A stretch of 7,176 nt of DNA from an uncultured Lachnospiraceae bacterium (GCA_902803745.1 CADCRB010000210.1:1-7176); one strand, 5' to 3'. Numbered from the stretch's first letter, positions 1 through 6,081 are shown. The notes: a model not told the origin generated them from the letters alone. Translations and numbers: made by a program.

Positions 1-402
1 GTCTTTATGTATTCTCTCTATAACACGCTCGACATTGTATTCACTTATTTCAGGAAGCATCAGGAAGAAACTCGATACGCCGATCTGCATCATTATATCG
101 CTGTTTCTGAGAGATGATCTTAAAACTTCCCTGACATGCGCGATCATATCACTAATCTCGTTATCACTGTGATCGCCGGGACTGATATGTGCCGTAAACA
201 GAAGCTTATAGGCCGTTCCCTGATAGCGGTTCATATACCGGAGCATATATCTGTACACATTGCCGAAGGCATCACTACCCATCCACATGACGCTGTGTGG
301 TGTATTATGCTCCTCAAGTATATCTGAAAGAACCTCGAGATTTAAGTCTTTTGTATCGTTATCCGGAAAGGCTCCCGATATCCGTGTTTCTTCTTCGTTC
401 AT
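1..402 (-). CDS. Degenerate GGDEF-domain protein, 3' end cut off by the window edge
   Basis: An open frame of 134 codons starts with ATG at 402-400 and runs off the left edge with no stop. It begins MNEEETRISG and contains VYRYMLRYMNRY, then LRNSDIMMQIG (about residues 98-108) and SSFFLMLPEIS (about 110-120). This matches the layout of a GGDEF domain, where LRxSD is followed by GGDEF and then a hydrophobic strand ending LLP. Here the GGDEF position reads roughly GVSSF, so the acidic catalytic residues are absent and diguanylate cyclase activity is unlikely. Such degenerate domains occur in Lachnospiraceae signalling proteins, often behind a receiver domain, but no receiver domain is seen at this N-terminus. 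An in-frame TGA lies upstream with no other ATG between. An AGGGCGG ribosome-binding site lies 8 bases before the ATG. The domain assignment is by motif; the role is unknown and the missing C-terminus could hold another domain. Confidence 0.72.
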   Translation of the reverse strand, partial: MNEEETRISGAFPDNDTKDLNLEVLSDILEEHNTPHSVMWMGSDAFGNVYRYMLRYMNRYQGTAYKLLFTAHISPGDHSDNEISDMIAHVREVLRSSLRNSDIMMQIGVSSFFLMLPEISEYNVERVIERIHKD

Positions 403-431
403 AATATAATCCGCCCTGTTATAAAACCTGA

Positions 432-446
432 ATATCCTGCGGATAT
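432..446 (-). other. Small hairpin in the leader of the GGDEF-like gene
   Basis: ATATCC at 432-437 and GGATAT at 441-446 are perfect inverted repeats around a 3-base loop. The hairpin lies in the predicted 5' leader, about 20 bases before the ribosome-binding site. It has no U tract, so it is not a terminator. A short AT-rich stem like this can occur by chance, and no function can be assigned. Confidence 0.35.
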
Positions 447-471
447 CGGTCAAAAATAGTCACAGTTATTT

Positions 472-500
472 ATTGTATCAATTTTACGCTGAAAAAACAA
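472..500 (-). promoter_or_regulatory. Sigma-A-type promoter for the degenerate GGDEF gene
   Basis: On the minus strand a -35 box TTGTTT (500-495) is separated by 17 bases from a -10 box TACAAT (477-472). Transcription would start near 465, giving a leader of about 60 bases before the ATG at 402. The region is AT-rich, as expected of a promoter, and lies between the palindromic element and the gene. The leader contains a small hairpin (432-446). This is motif matching only. Confidence 0.6.
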
Positions 501-550
501 GCAAATAAAGCGGCGGAACAGGCTATCTCCTAAGAAACTGCAATCCATCC

Positions 551-574
551 ATGCCAAGCCAGGTATATTATATG
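551..574 (+). repeat. Left terminal inverted repeat of the palindromic element
   Basis: This 24-base end starts ATGCCAAGCC and ends TATTATATG. It is the reverse complement of 727-750 apart from one mismatch (C at 559 against the base paired from 742). The complementarity stops abruptly outside base 551, which sets the element's border. Confidence 0.85.
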
Positions 575-624
575 TTCGGTCAGAGCCAACGCTCAGCCGA
601 ACTAACTTCTCCGCCGCACTATGA

Positions 625-666
625 TCAAGCTAAAATGCTCGATAAATCTCGCATTTTAACGCTTGA
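625..666. repeat. Apical stem-loop of the palindromic element
   Basis: TCAAGC (625-630) followed directly by TAAAATGC (631-638) pairs with GCATTTTA (651-658) and GCTTGA (661-666). This gives a 14-bp stem interrupted only by a 2-base bulge at 659-660 and closed by a 12-base loop. It is the strongest local hairpin inside the element and forms the tip of the full-length fold. Confidence 0.8.
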
Positions 667-726
667 CCTAAGTGCTTACGGGAAGTGGATTTCGTCTGAG
701 CTAAAAACGGCTCCGCAATTCCCTCA

Positions 727-750
727 CATATAATATACCTGTCTTGGCAT
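727..750 (-). repeat. Right terminal inverted repeat of the palindromic element
   Basis: Read on the minus strand it starts ATGCCAAGAC and ends TATTATATG, matching the left repeat at 23 of 24 positions. The border at 750 lies 27 bases downstream of the last base of the MBOAT stop codon, so the element sits just behind that gene without disrupting it. Confidence 0.85.
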
Positions 751-777
751 TACATAGTATCAGGCGATTGTAAAACG

Positions 778-2151
778 TTAGAATCGGAAATATAAAAACG
801 GATTGTACGCTGCATCAACAAGTGCTGTGATAGAGGCCCAGAAAAGGACGAGATGCAGGATCAGTCCCGGTATCCCGTTCTTTATTTTTTCGTATATCAT
901 CGAAAACAGCGGGGTTGCAAAAAACACACCTGATACCAGCAGGATGGAAACGCTTATTATATGGTCCATGAAATCATAAGCCATATATCCGCCAAACATT
1001 CGCATTATGTAAACCTCGAATTCCTCCAATCCGTTCACCGCAAAAAGCACCCATCCTATGGTGACTGCAAGCATGGAATAAAGCCAGCCAAAGAAACGGG
1101 GAAGCTTTCTTAAAAGTTTTCCAAGAAAAAGCCGTTCCAGTACAATGAGACAGAAATAATACAATCCCCAAAGAACGAAGTTCCATGCTGCCCCATGCCA
1201 GAGACCTGTAATAAACCAGACAACGAGTAGGTTTACATAAGTTCTAAACCGTCCTCTTCTGTTCCCGCCCATAGGGATATATACATATTCCCGAAACCAG
1301 TTGGTAAGGGTCATATGCCATCTTCCCCAGAAATCCCTTATGGAGACTGCGGCATAGGGATGATCGAAGTTTTCGGGAAGGGTGAAGCCAAGCATCCTTC
1401 CAAGTCCGATCGCCATCAGGGAATATCCCGCGAAGTCAAAATAGATCTGCAGGGTATATGCAGCGGCGCCTATCCAGGCATAGGGTGTGGAGATGTTTTC
1501 ATATCCGGCGGTTCCCACATTGTCCCATATAGTACCGAGATTATTTGCAAGCAATACCTTCATGGAAAGCCCGATTATAAAGGGCTTGAGTCCGGCTTCC
1601 ATATCGGCGAGCTTCCTCTGCCTGCTTTTCAGATCAAGGGCTACTTCCGTATAGGTCACGATGGGACCTGCTATCAGCTGGGGAAACATCAATATGTATG
1701 TGCCGAGGTCGATGAGCGATCGGTCAAAGGGTATCCTTTTCCTGTAGACATCGATAACGTACGAAAGGATCTGAAAGGTAAAAAATGATATTCCAAGCGG
1801 AAGAGCGATCTCCGGGACCTTGAAGCTGTATCCGCCCAGAAGGTTTATATTCTCTATGATAAATCCGAGGTACTTAAAGAAGGCAAGAAGGCCGAGGTTG
1901 AAAGTTATGTCAACCAAAAGAAGGAAGACCCGTAACGCCTTTGAACCGCTGCTGCCTATGCCTCTTGCAAGAAGATAGTTTATGAGTACGGAGCAGATAA
2001 TGAGGATCACGTATACCGGCTCGCCGAAGGCATAGAAAACAATGCTGCCTATAAGGAGCACTGTGTTTTTCCAGTATTCCGGGACTAGATAATAGACCAG
2101 GAGGAATACCGGGAGGAATCTGAAGATGAAGATCAGTGAACTAAATACCAT
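778..2151 (-). CDS. MBOAT family O-acyltransferase (AlgI type)
   Basis: A 457-residue polytopic membrane protein with many hydrophobic segments. MBOAT proteins move an acyl group, often acetyl or D-alanyl, across the membrane onto a surface polymer. Family signatures are clear: the start MVFSSLIFIFRFLP, PLGISFFTFQILSYVIDVYR (about 118-137), DFWGRWHMTLTNWFREYVYIP (about 273-293, with His279), TGLWHGAAWNFVLWG (about 315-329, with the expected catalytic His319) and the terminal NPFLYFRF. The length is usual for AlgI/DltB relatives. The ATG lies 6 bases after the permease stop with only a weak AGAAG ribosome-binding site, so translation is probably coupled. No dltA, dltC or dltD neighbours are present, so it is not assigned as DltB. 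No AlgJ/DHHW-type SGNH partner is in the window. The polymer it modifies cannot be read from the sequence. Confidence 0.92.
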   Translation of the reverse strand: MVFSSLIFIFRFLPVFLLVYYLVPEYWKNTVLLIGSIVFYAFGEPVYVILIICSVLINYLLARGIGSSGSKALRVFLLLVDITFNLGLLAFFKYLGFIIENINLLGGYSFKVPEIALPLGISFFTFQILSYVIDVYRKRIPFDRSLIDLGTYILMFPQLIAGPIVTYTEVALDLKSRQRKLADMEAGLKPFIIGLSMKVLLANNLGTIWDNVGTAGYENISTPYAWIGAAAYTLQIYFDFAGYSLMAIGLGRMLGFTLPENFDHPYAAVSIRDFWGRWHMTLTNWFREYVYIPMGGNRRGRFRTYVNLLVVWFITGLWHGAAWNFVLWGLYYFCLIVLERLFLGKLLRKLPRFFGWLYSMLAVTIGWVLFAVNGLEEFEVYIMRMFGGYMAYDFMDHIISVSILLVSGVFFATPLFSMIYEKIKNGIPGLILHLVLFWASITALVDAAYNPFLYFRF

Positions 2152-2157
2152 GCTTCT

Positions 2158-3621
2158 TTAGTTGTTTCGTATCGCTTCCAGGGCGGACAGGCTCATTGCA
2201 CGCTTGCTGGGCGCAAAGCCCGCTGCCATTGATACTATTATCGCAAAGACCACGGATGCAAAATACATCCAAAGCGGGATCACTGCTGTCTGGGCGGCGG
2301 TGACTTTATTAATGATAATACAGATGATGAATGACAGGCTGAGTCCTGTGATACCGCCTCCAAAGCCTATCATTCCCGCTTCCATCAGAAACATCTGCTG
2401 TATGTCAAACAAGCCGCAGCCTATGACCTTCATTACGCCTATCTCTTTAGTACGTTCATAAATCGACATCATCATTGTATTCGCTATTCCTATGGCTGCC
2501 ACCAGAAGAGAGACAGCTCCTATTCCGCCAAGCATTGCCTGCTGGCTCTGAGACTGCTGTCTGGTCTGCTCTATCCATTCAGAGTTGCTGGAGGTCTGGT
2601 AGCCAAGGTCTCCTATGGCAGTCTGCAGCTCGCTCACATTATCTATCTCATCAGCTATTACATTGATGCTGCTGTAAAAAAGCTCCTTATATGGTTTTCC
2701 GTTTTTCTTGGCAGGCTGACCGGGAATGACTTTATTCTTAAATGCCTTTTTATACATCCTCTGAAGAGCATCAAGGTCGCAGTATGTATTCCAGGAGTAT
2801 TGCATATAGTCGTCCAGTGAACCTTTTAAGACCCCGGCGGTCGGTATGATATATTTCTTCGGAACGACAGGAGCGGTACTCTGCTGTCCGTCTCCGGATG
2901 CCTGATCTGACGAAGAGGTTCCGGTCTGCCCATCCGTGGTGCCGGTGCTGCCGGTGCTCTCCGTGCTTCCTGTGTTACCCGAACTGCCGCTTTTTGCAGC
3001 CTTCTGCGCTTCATATGCCTGCACGTCAAGGATGGTAAACATTTTGGAGTTCATCAGATCGATATCAACAGGCTTTCCGGTATTCCAGTATACGATATTA
3101 TCCCTGGAATCAGCGAAATCCTCAATTACGAGATTGCCGAAAACAAACTTAAGATCATCACCCTCCTCGGGCCAGCCGCCTTCCTCAAATTCCCAGTTCA
3201 TATCACGCAGCGCCTCAAGAGGCATGGCCTGTCCCGAATAAAGAGTCATATGATAAGGTCCGCTTACAATAACTGCCTGAAAATCAAGTACGGGATAGAC
3301 AGACTCTACATGGTCCAATGCCTTGATCGTCTCCATCGTGCTGTCTGAAAGTTTATATTGAGTGGGATCATTGGAAGGTGAAGCTCCGGAAGCATCGGAG
3401 TTTTGGGCATTCTGACCGTTGCCCTCCCTGACTTCAATAGTACGAAGACCACCATACTGCTCTATCATCTCCATGCTCTGGCGGTTAAGTCCCTCGGCAA
3501 GTGCCATCATAGTGACAATGGAAGCCACGCCTATCATAACACCGAGTATTGTGAGCATAGTACGGAGTTTTCGTTTTAAGAGTGAGTTCCATGCCATGCC
3601 GAGCTTGTCAGCAAATCTCAT
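2158..3621 (-). CDS. ABC transporter permease, MacB/FtsX type
   Basis: A 487-residue permease with the MacB layout. A first membrane helix (about 20-42) follows the basic segment KRKLRTMLTILGVMIG. A large extracytoplasmic domain (about 45-360) follows, then three C-terminal helices (about 364-386, 415-438 and 450-470) of the FtsX domain, with ERTKEIGVMKVIGC between the first two of these and the typical end ALEAIRNN. It should dimerise and work with the ATPase encoded two genes upstream. The MacB family performs mechanotransmission or export of peptides, lipoproteins or toxic compounds; the substrate here is unknown. Two low-complexity stretches interrupt the external domain: about 67-86, and a 39-residue Ser/Gly/Thr-rich run at about 211-249. 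The start codon overlaps the previous gene's stop as ATGA (3618-3621) and is preceded by AGGTGAGG, so translation is coupled. Confidence 0.93.
   Translation of the reverse strand: MRFADKLGMAWNSLLKRKLRTMLTILGVMIGVASIVTMMALAEGLNRQSMEMIEQYGGLRTIEVREGNGQNAQNSDASGASPSNDPTQYKLSDSTMETIKALDHVESVYPVLDFQAVIVSGPYHMTLYSGQAMPLEALRDMNWEFEEGGWPEEGDDLKFVFGNLVIEDFADSRDNIVYWNTGKPVDIDLMNSKMFTILDVQAYEAQKAAKSGSSGNTGSTESTGSTGTTDGQTGTSSSDQASGDGQQSTAPVVPKKYIIPTAGVLKGSLDDYMQYSWNTYCDLDALQRMYKKAFKNKVIPGQPAKKNGKPYKELFYSSINVIADEIDNVSELQTAIGDLGYQTSSNSEWIEQTRQQSQSQQAMLGGIGAVSLLVAAIGIANTMMMSIYERTKEIGVMKVIGCGLFDIQQMFLMEAGMIGFGGGITGLSLSFIICIIINKVTAAQTAVIPLWMYFASVVFAIIVSMAAGFAPSKRAMSLSALEAIRNN
2875..2991 (-). repeat. Low-complexity Ser/Gly/Thr linker coding segment in the permease
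   Basis: This stretch encodes permease residues 211-249, made almost only of Ser, Gly, Thr, Asp and Gln, with repeated GST and STG units (for example GSTESTGSTGTT). At DNA level it contains imperfect repeats of a GGTGCTGCC-like unit around 2938-2966. It lies in the extracytoplasmic domain between two folded parts (…DVQAYEAQK and VPKKYIIP…) and probably forms a flexible loop. Repeat slippage could vary its length. Confidence 0.75.
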
Positions 3622-5273
3622 TTATCCTCACCTTCACCGGTGCTCTTTCCGGACTTATCAGCGGAAGCATTCTCGGAAGCTTTGACAATATCTTCAACGC
3701 TGGAAGCAAGGTTATCTTCCTCGCGGCGTTTTCTTCTGCTTCCGATAGCCTTGATACCGGCTATGATACCGACAAGGATGATAATCACGCCCACTCCGAT
3801 AAGAGCTATCTGCCAGCCCTTAAGGGTAAAGCTCTCTTCCTCGGGGATCTCCTCTTCGAATCCGCCAAAATCCTCCGAAACGGCCTGCTGCACCGTAAGA
3901 TCCACCTGCCTCGTCTTGGTGGATACCACGCCGGTCTCATCCTCATAGGATATGACAATGGGGATCTTTGCTGACTCGGTAGCAGAATACTCCATTCCGG
4001 TTATCATTACATCCACGTTTCCGGTCGCGCCGGGCGCAAGATTTCCGACATAGGCGAGAGCCTGCTGTACGCTGGGATCGCTTACGGTAACCTGCACATT
4101 ATAAAGGGTGGTCTTGCCTGTATTGTAAATCGAGAAAATCAGATCGGTCTGCTCTCCTATATCTATGACTGACGGCTCGCAGGCCGGTGTCGAGGTATCA
4201 AACTTGGAGATCTGCTTTACGGGAATGGAAACACTGCCCTTCCCCTCGTATGCATTGGCTCTCTCATCCTCATATTTCATATCTATGGTCATGACATAGG
4301 GCTTCTGCTCAAGTCCTGCTTTAGCCTCAAAGTCCATTGTGAGATCTACCTCTCCTCCCGGGGAGATGCTCTCCACATAGAAGGAATTGGAACCTGCAGT
4401 AGGAAGGAAGGCGGCATAGCTTGCCTGCGTCTGGGATCCCTCCACAGTGGCTGTAAGATCAAGCTGCAGATTCTTTACCGTGGTATCATCAGAGGTATTT
4501 TTTATCGAAAGATGAAGGGTAAACTGCTCTCCAGAAAAGACATCATGAGGCTCAGTCGTAAAGCCAGTGACTATAAGTCTCGGAGTCGAAAGCTTCTTGT
4601 CTCCGTCACCGTCAACGGTACCGTTCTCGGGAAGTCCCGTGCAGTGAACAAAAACGGATATGACCGTGGTATCTACCGCACAGGTAGGATCGGTATAGGT
4701 GATATCAAAATCCAGCTTATAATAACCGGTCTTAACGTTTTCCCTCGTATGAAATGCCCATACGCAGTTCTTTACCCTGTCAGGGTAATTGGGCGCCGCA
4801 TCCTCTCCGACCAGCACATCTATCTTCTGAGTGTAGCCTGTGGCTGCTATCTCAAAGGGGAAATCATCGGTCTTGGCCCCCAGCCTAGGAGTTACGATCA
4901 CATCGGTAAGGTTGTACTTGAACATATTCACTATGGGAAGCACGAGGATGCAGTCCTGGTCATAGACTGCCTCGGGAGTAACCCAGGTATTGCCGGGCAT
5001 CAGGAAGGGATTGGTGGAGGTCGCCTTGCTGTACCTCTCTCCCTCTTCCGCAGGCTCTCCTTCGGTCCCGCCTTCATTATAGGTAGAGCTGGGATTTGAA
5101 TTGGATGCCCCGCTGCTGCCTGTATAGGATACACCGGTCGTCGTGGTCGAGCCCTTGTTGGTGTCTGAAGAAGCATAGGCGGTAACGATCCGGATATTGA
5201 ATAAAAACGCGCAGATAAGAACCAGCGCAGTGATCGATATAATATTTATTTTATAATGTCTGCCTGTTGTCAT
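3618..5273 (-). CDS. Secreted, membrane-anchored CARDB/NEW3-like beta-sandwich protein
   Basis: A 551-residue protein. A long signal peptide (about 1-34, hydrophobic core IISITALVLICAFLF, probable cleavage after AYA) is followed by a Ser/Thr/Gly-rich stretch (about 35-85). About three beta-rich domains follow (roughly 105-212, 232-352 and 357-464). Phrases such as FSGEQFTLHLSIKNTSDD, DLIFSIYNTGKTTLYNVQVTV and GNLAPGATGNVDVMI are typical of CARDB/NEW3 or COG1361-type Ig-like folds. An acidic spacer (468-480), one helix (about 486-509), RRKRR and a charged cytoplasmic tail of about 35 residues complete it. It should stand on the outer face with its tail inside. It lacks the HlyD/biotinyl-lipoyl features of a MacA adaptor. 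Its place between the ATPase and permease genes suggests an accessory or substrate-contacting subunit. An in-frame TAA directly precedes the ATG, fixing this as the earliest possible start. The ribosome-binding site (AAGAGA) is weak. Confidence 0.85.
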   Translation of the reverse strand: MTTGRHYKINIISITALVLICAFLFNIRIVTAYASSDTNKGSTTTTGVSYTGSSGASNSNPSSTYNEGGTEGEPAEEGERYSKATSTNPFLMPGNTWVTPEAVYDQDCILVLPIVNMFKYNLTDVIVTPRLGAKTDDFPFEIAATGYTQKIDVLVGEDAAPNYPDRVKNCVWAFHTRENVKTGYYKLDFDITYTDPTCAVDTTVISVFVHCTGLPENGTVDGDGDKKLSTPRLIVTGFTTEPHDVFSGEQFTLHLSIKNTSDDTTVKNLQLDLTATVEGSQTQASYAAFLPTAGSNSFYVESISPGGEVDLTMDFEAKAGLEQKPYVMTIDMKYEDERANAYEGKGSVSIPVKQISKFDTSTPACEPSVIDIGEQTDLIFSIYNTGKTTLYNVQVTVSDPSVQQALAYVGNLAPGATGNVDVMITGMEYSATESAKIPIVISYEDETGVVSTKTRQVDLTVQQAVSEDFGGFEEEIPEEESFTLKGWQIALIGVGVIIILVGIIAGIKAIGSRRKRREEDNLASSVEDIVKASENASADKSGKSTGEGEDK

Positions 5274-5322
5274 TTATTCTCTTTTCATACACGAAACCAT
5301 ACCAGGGCTCCGATCCGAAAGC

Positions 5323-6006
5323 TCAGTCCTCGTAGACTATCTCGCCATCCAGGATGTGGATCCTTCTGTCTGCGTAGGAAGCAAGATTATTGTCATGGGT
5401 TACCATGACAAGAGTATTTCCTTCATTGTGCACCACATCCTGAAGGATATGCAGCACTTCAATGGTAGTCTTGGTGTCGAGATTTCCGGTAGGCTCATCA
5501 GCGAAAATGATCTCCGGCTTCACTACCAGAGCGCGTGCTATCCCTACCCTCTGCTGCTGACCTCCGCTCATCTCGGTAGGCTTGTGCTTCATATATTTCT
5601 CAAGCCCAAGTCTCTTGAGCAGCTCTATCGCAGTCTCTGTTCTCTTTTTCTTTGCCATTCCCTTGAAGGACAGCGGCAGGGCTACATTCTCCACGGCATC
5701 CAGCTGCGGAAGCAGATCGTATGCCTGGAAAATAAAACCTACATGATCCCTGCGGAATTTCACGAGCTCTGCTTCTGAGAGCCTTTCTATATGACTGCCC
5801 GCAATGATGATCTCACCTTTGGTGGGACGGTCAAGACCTGCAAGCATATTTAAAAATGTGGACTTGCCGGATCCCGAGGTACCAACTATGGCTACGAATT
5901 CGCCTTTTTTGACCTCAAGACTCACGCCCTTAAGAGCGATGACATACTCCTCTCCGAGCTTGAAGATCTTATATACGCTTTTTGCAGATATCACGCTTTC
6001 GCCCAT
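5323..6006 (-). CDS. ABC transporter ATP-binding protein, LolD/MacB type
   Basis: A 227-residue cytoplasmic ATPase of the usual length for this family. Visible motifs are Walker A GTSGSGKST (42-50), the Q-loop around FIFQAYDLLP (91-100), signature MSGGQQQRVGIARAL (146-160), Walker B IIFADE (166-171) with catalytic Glu171, the D-loop GNLD (174-177) and the switch His204 in VTHD. The insertion EAELVKFRRDHVGFIFQ is characteristic of the MacB/LolD/FtsE branch. It should power the FtsX-type permease encoded two genes downstream. It is the first gene of the operon, 49 bases before the beta-sandwich gene. The chosen ATG matches the usual N-terminus, leaving no room for a later start, yet the 8 bases before it (TATTTCCT) contain no Shine-Dalgarno sequence and a perfect hairpin lies just upstream. 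Confidence 0.95.
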   Translation of the reverse strand: MGESVISAKSVYKIFKLGEEYVIALKGVSLEVKKGEFVAIVGTSGSGKSTFLNMLAGLDRPTKGEIIIAGSHIERLSEAELVKFRRDHVGFIFQAYDLLPQLDAVENVALPLSFKGMAKKKRTETAIELLKRLGLEKYMKHKPTEMSGGQQQRVGIARALVVKPEIIFADEPTGNLDTKTTIEVLHILQDVVHNEGNTLVMVTHDNNLASYADRRIHILDGEIVYED

Positions 6007-6014
6007 AGGAAATA

Positions 6015-6040
6015 ACCGCAGGCTCGTAAAAGCCTGCGGT
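6015..6040 (-). terminator. Perfect 10-bp hairpin: glyA terminator and 5' leader hairpin of the ABC operon
   Basis: ACCGCAGGCT and its exact complement AGCCTGCGGT flank a 6-base loop (TTTACG reading, 6025-6030). On the minus strand the stem is followed by TTATTTCCT, a short U-rich tail consistent with a Rho-independent terminator for glyA, which ends 41 bases upstream. The predicted start point of the next operon falls at the first base of the stem, so the same hairpin would also cap the 5' end of the ABC mRNA, ending 8 bases before the ATPase start codon. The U tract is weak, so termination may be partial. Confidence 0.65.
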
Positions 6041-6044
6041 GTAT

Positions 6045-6073
6045 ATGATAACCCATTATGTTAACGCTTTCAA
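6045..6073 (-). promoter_or_regulatory. Sigma-A-type promoter of the ABC/MBOAT operon
   Basis: A -35 box TTGAAA (6073-6068) and a -10 box TATCAT (6050-6045) are separated by exactly 17 bases on the minus strand; each differs from consensus by one base. The promoter lies wholly in the short gap between the glyA stop and the ATPase start. Transcription would begin at about 6038-6040, the first bases of the hairpin that follows. It is the only good promoter seen for the four-gene run. Confidence 0.7.
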
Positions 6074-6081
6074 GGTTTTAT

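Larger units (their letters stand above)
551..750. mobile_element. MITE-like 200-bp palindromic element
   Basis: The two 24-base ends are inverted repeats with a single mismatch. Inward from them, further complementary blocks pair in nested order: 583-587 with 709-713, 591-596 with 696-701, 598-601 with 691-694, 606-609 with 682-685, 611-613 with 679-681, 616-620 with 671-675, 625-630 with 661-666 and 631-638 with 651-658. They close on a 12-base loop (639-650). The whole element can therefore fold into one long interrupted hairpin on either strand. It encodes no transposase and no credible protein. The size, terminal repeats and intergenic position fit a miniature inverted-repeat transposable element. 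A structured RNA or bidirectional terminator is the main alternative. No clear target-site duplication is seen at the borders (CC on the left, TA on the right), so the mobile reading is inferred. Confidence 0.68.
403..777. other. 375-base intergenic region
   Basis: This gap lies between the stop of the MBOAT gene and the start of the GGDEF-like gene, both on the minus strand. It holds a 200-bp palindromic element (551-750), a promoter (472-500) and a short leader hairpin. The 26 bases between the MBOAT stop and the element contain no classical terminator. The segment 501-550 shows no other recognisable feature. The open frames within the gap are shadows of the palindrome. Confidence 0.8.

Noticed and set aside
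551..733. A 60-codon plus-strand open frame starting MPSQVYYM
   Set aside because: It lies entirely within the palindromic element, its start is part of the terminal repeat, and there is no ribosome-binding site before it (CAATCCATCC). It is explained by the DNA palindrome.
1315..1788. A 157-codon open frame on the plus strand
   Set aside because: It is antisense to the MBOAT gene, whose catalytic motifs lie in the overlapped region. No family features are seen in it.
778..2151. Assigning the MBOAT gene as dltB
   Set aside because: No dltA, dltC or dltD genes adjoin it, and its motifs and C-terminal end fit the AlgI-type group generally. A gene symbol would go beyond the evidence.
4512..5099. 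A 195-codon open frame on the plus strand
   Set aside because: It is antisense to the CARDB-like gene, has no recognisable domain, and its basic, patchy composition is typical of a reverse-frame shadow.
3618..5273. Reading the beta-sandwich protein as a MacA/HlyD adaptor
   Set aside because: There is no coiled-coil hairpin or lipoyl domain, and the single helix is at the C-terminus, unlike HlyD-family proteins.
6004..6081. A riboswitch between glyA and the ABC operon
   Set aside because: The gap is only 75 bases and holds a promoter and one simple hairpin. There is no room for an aptamer, and no known riboswitch motif is visible.
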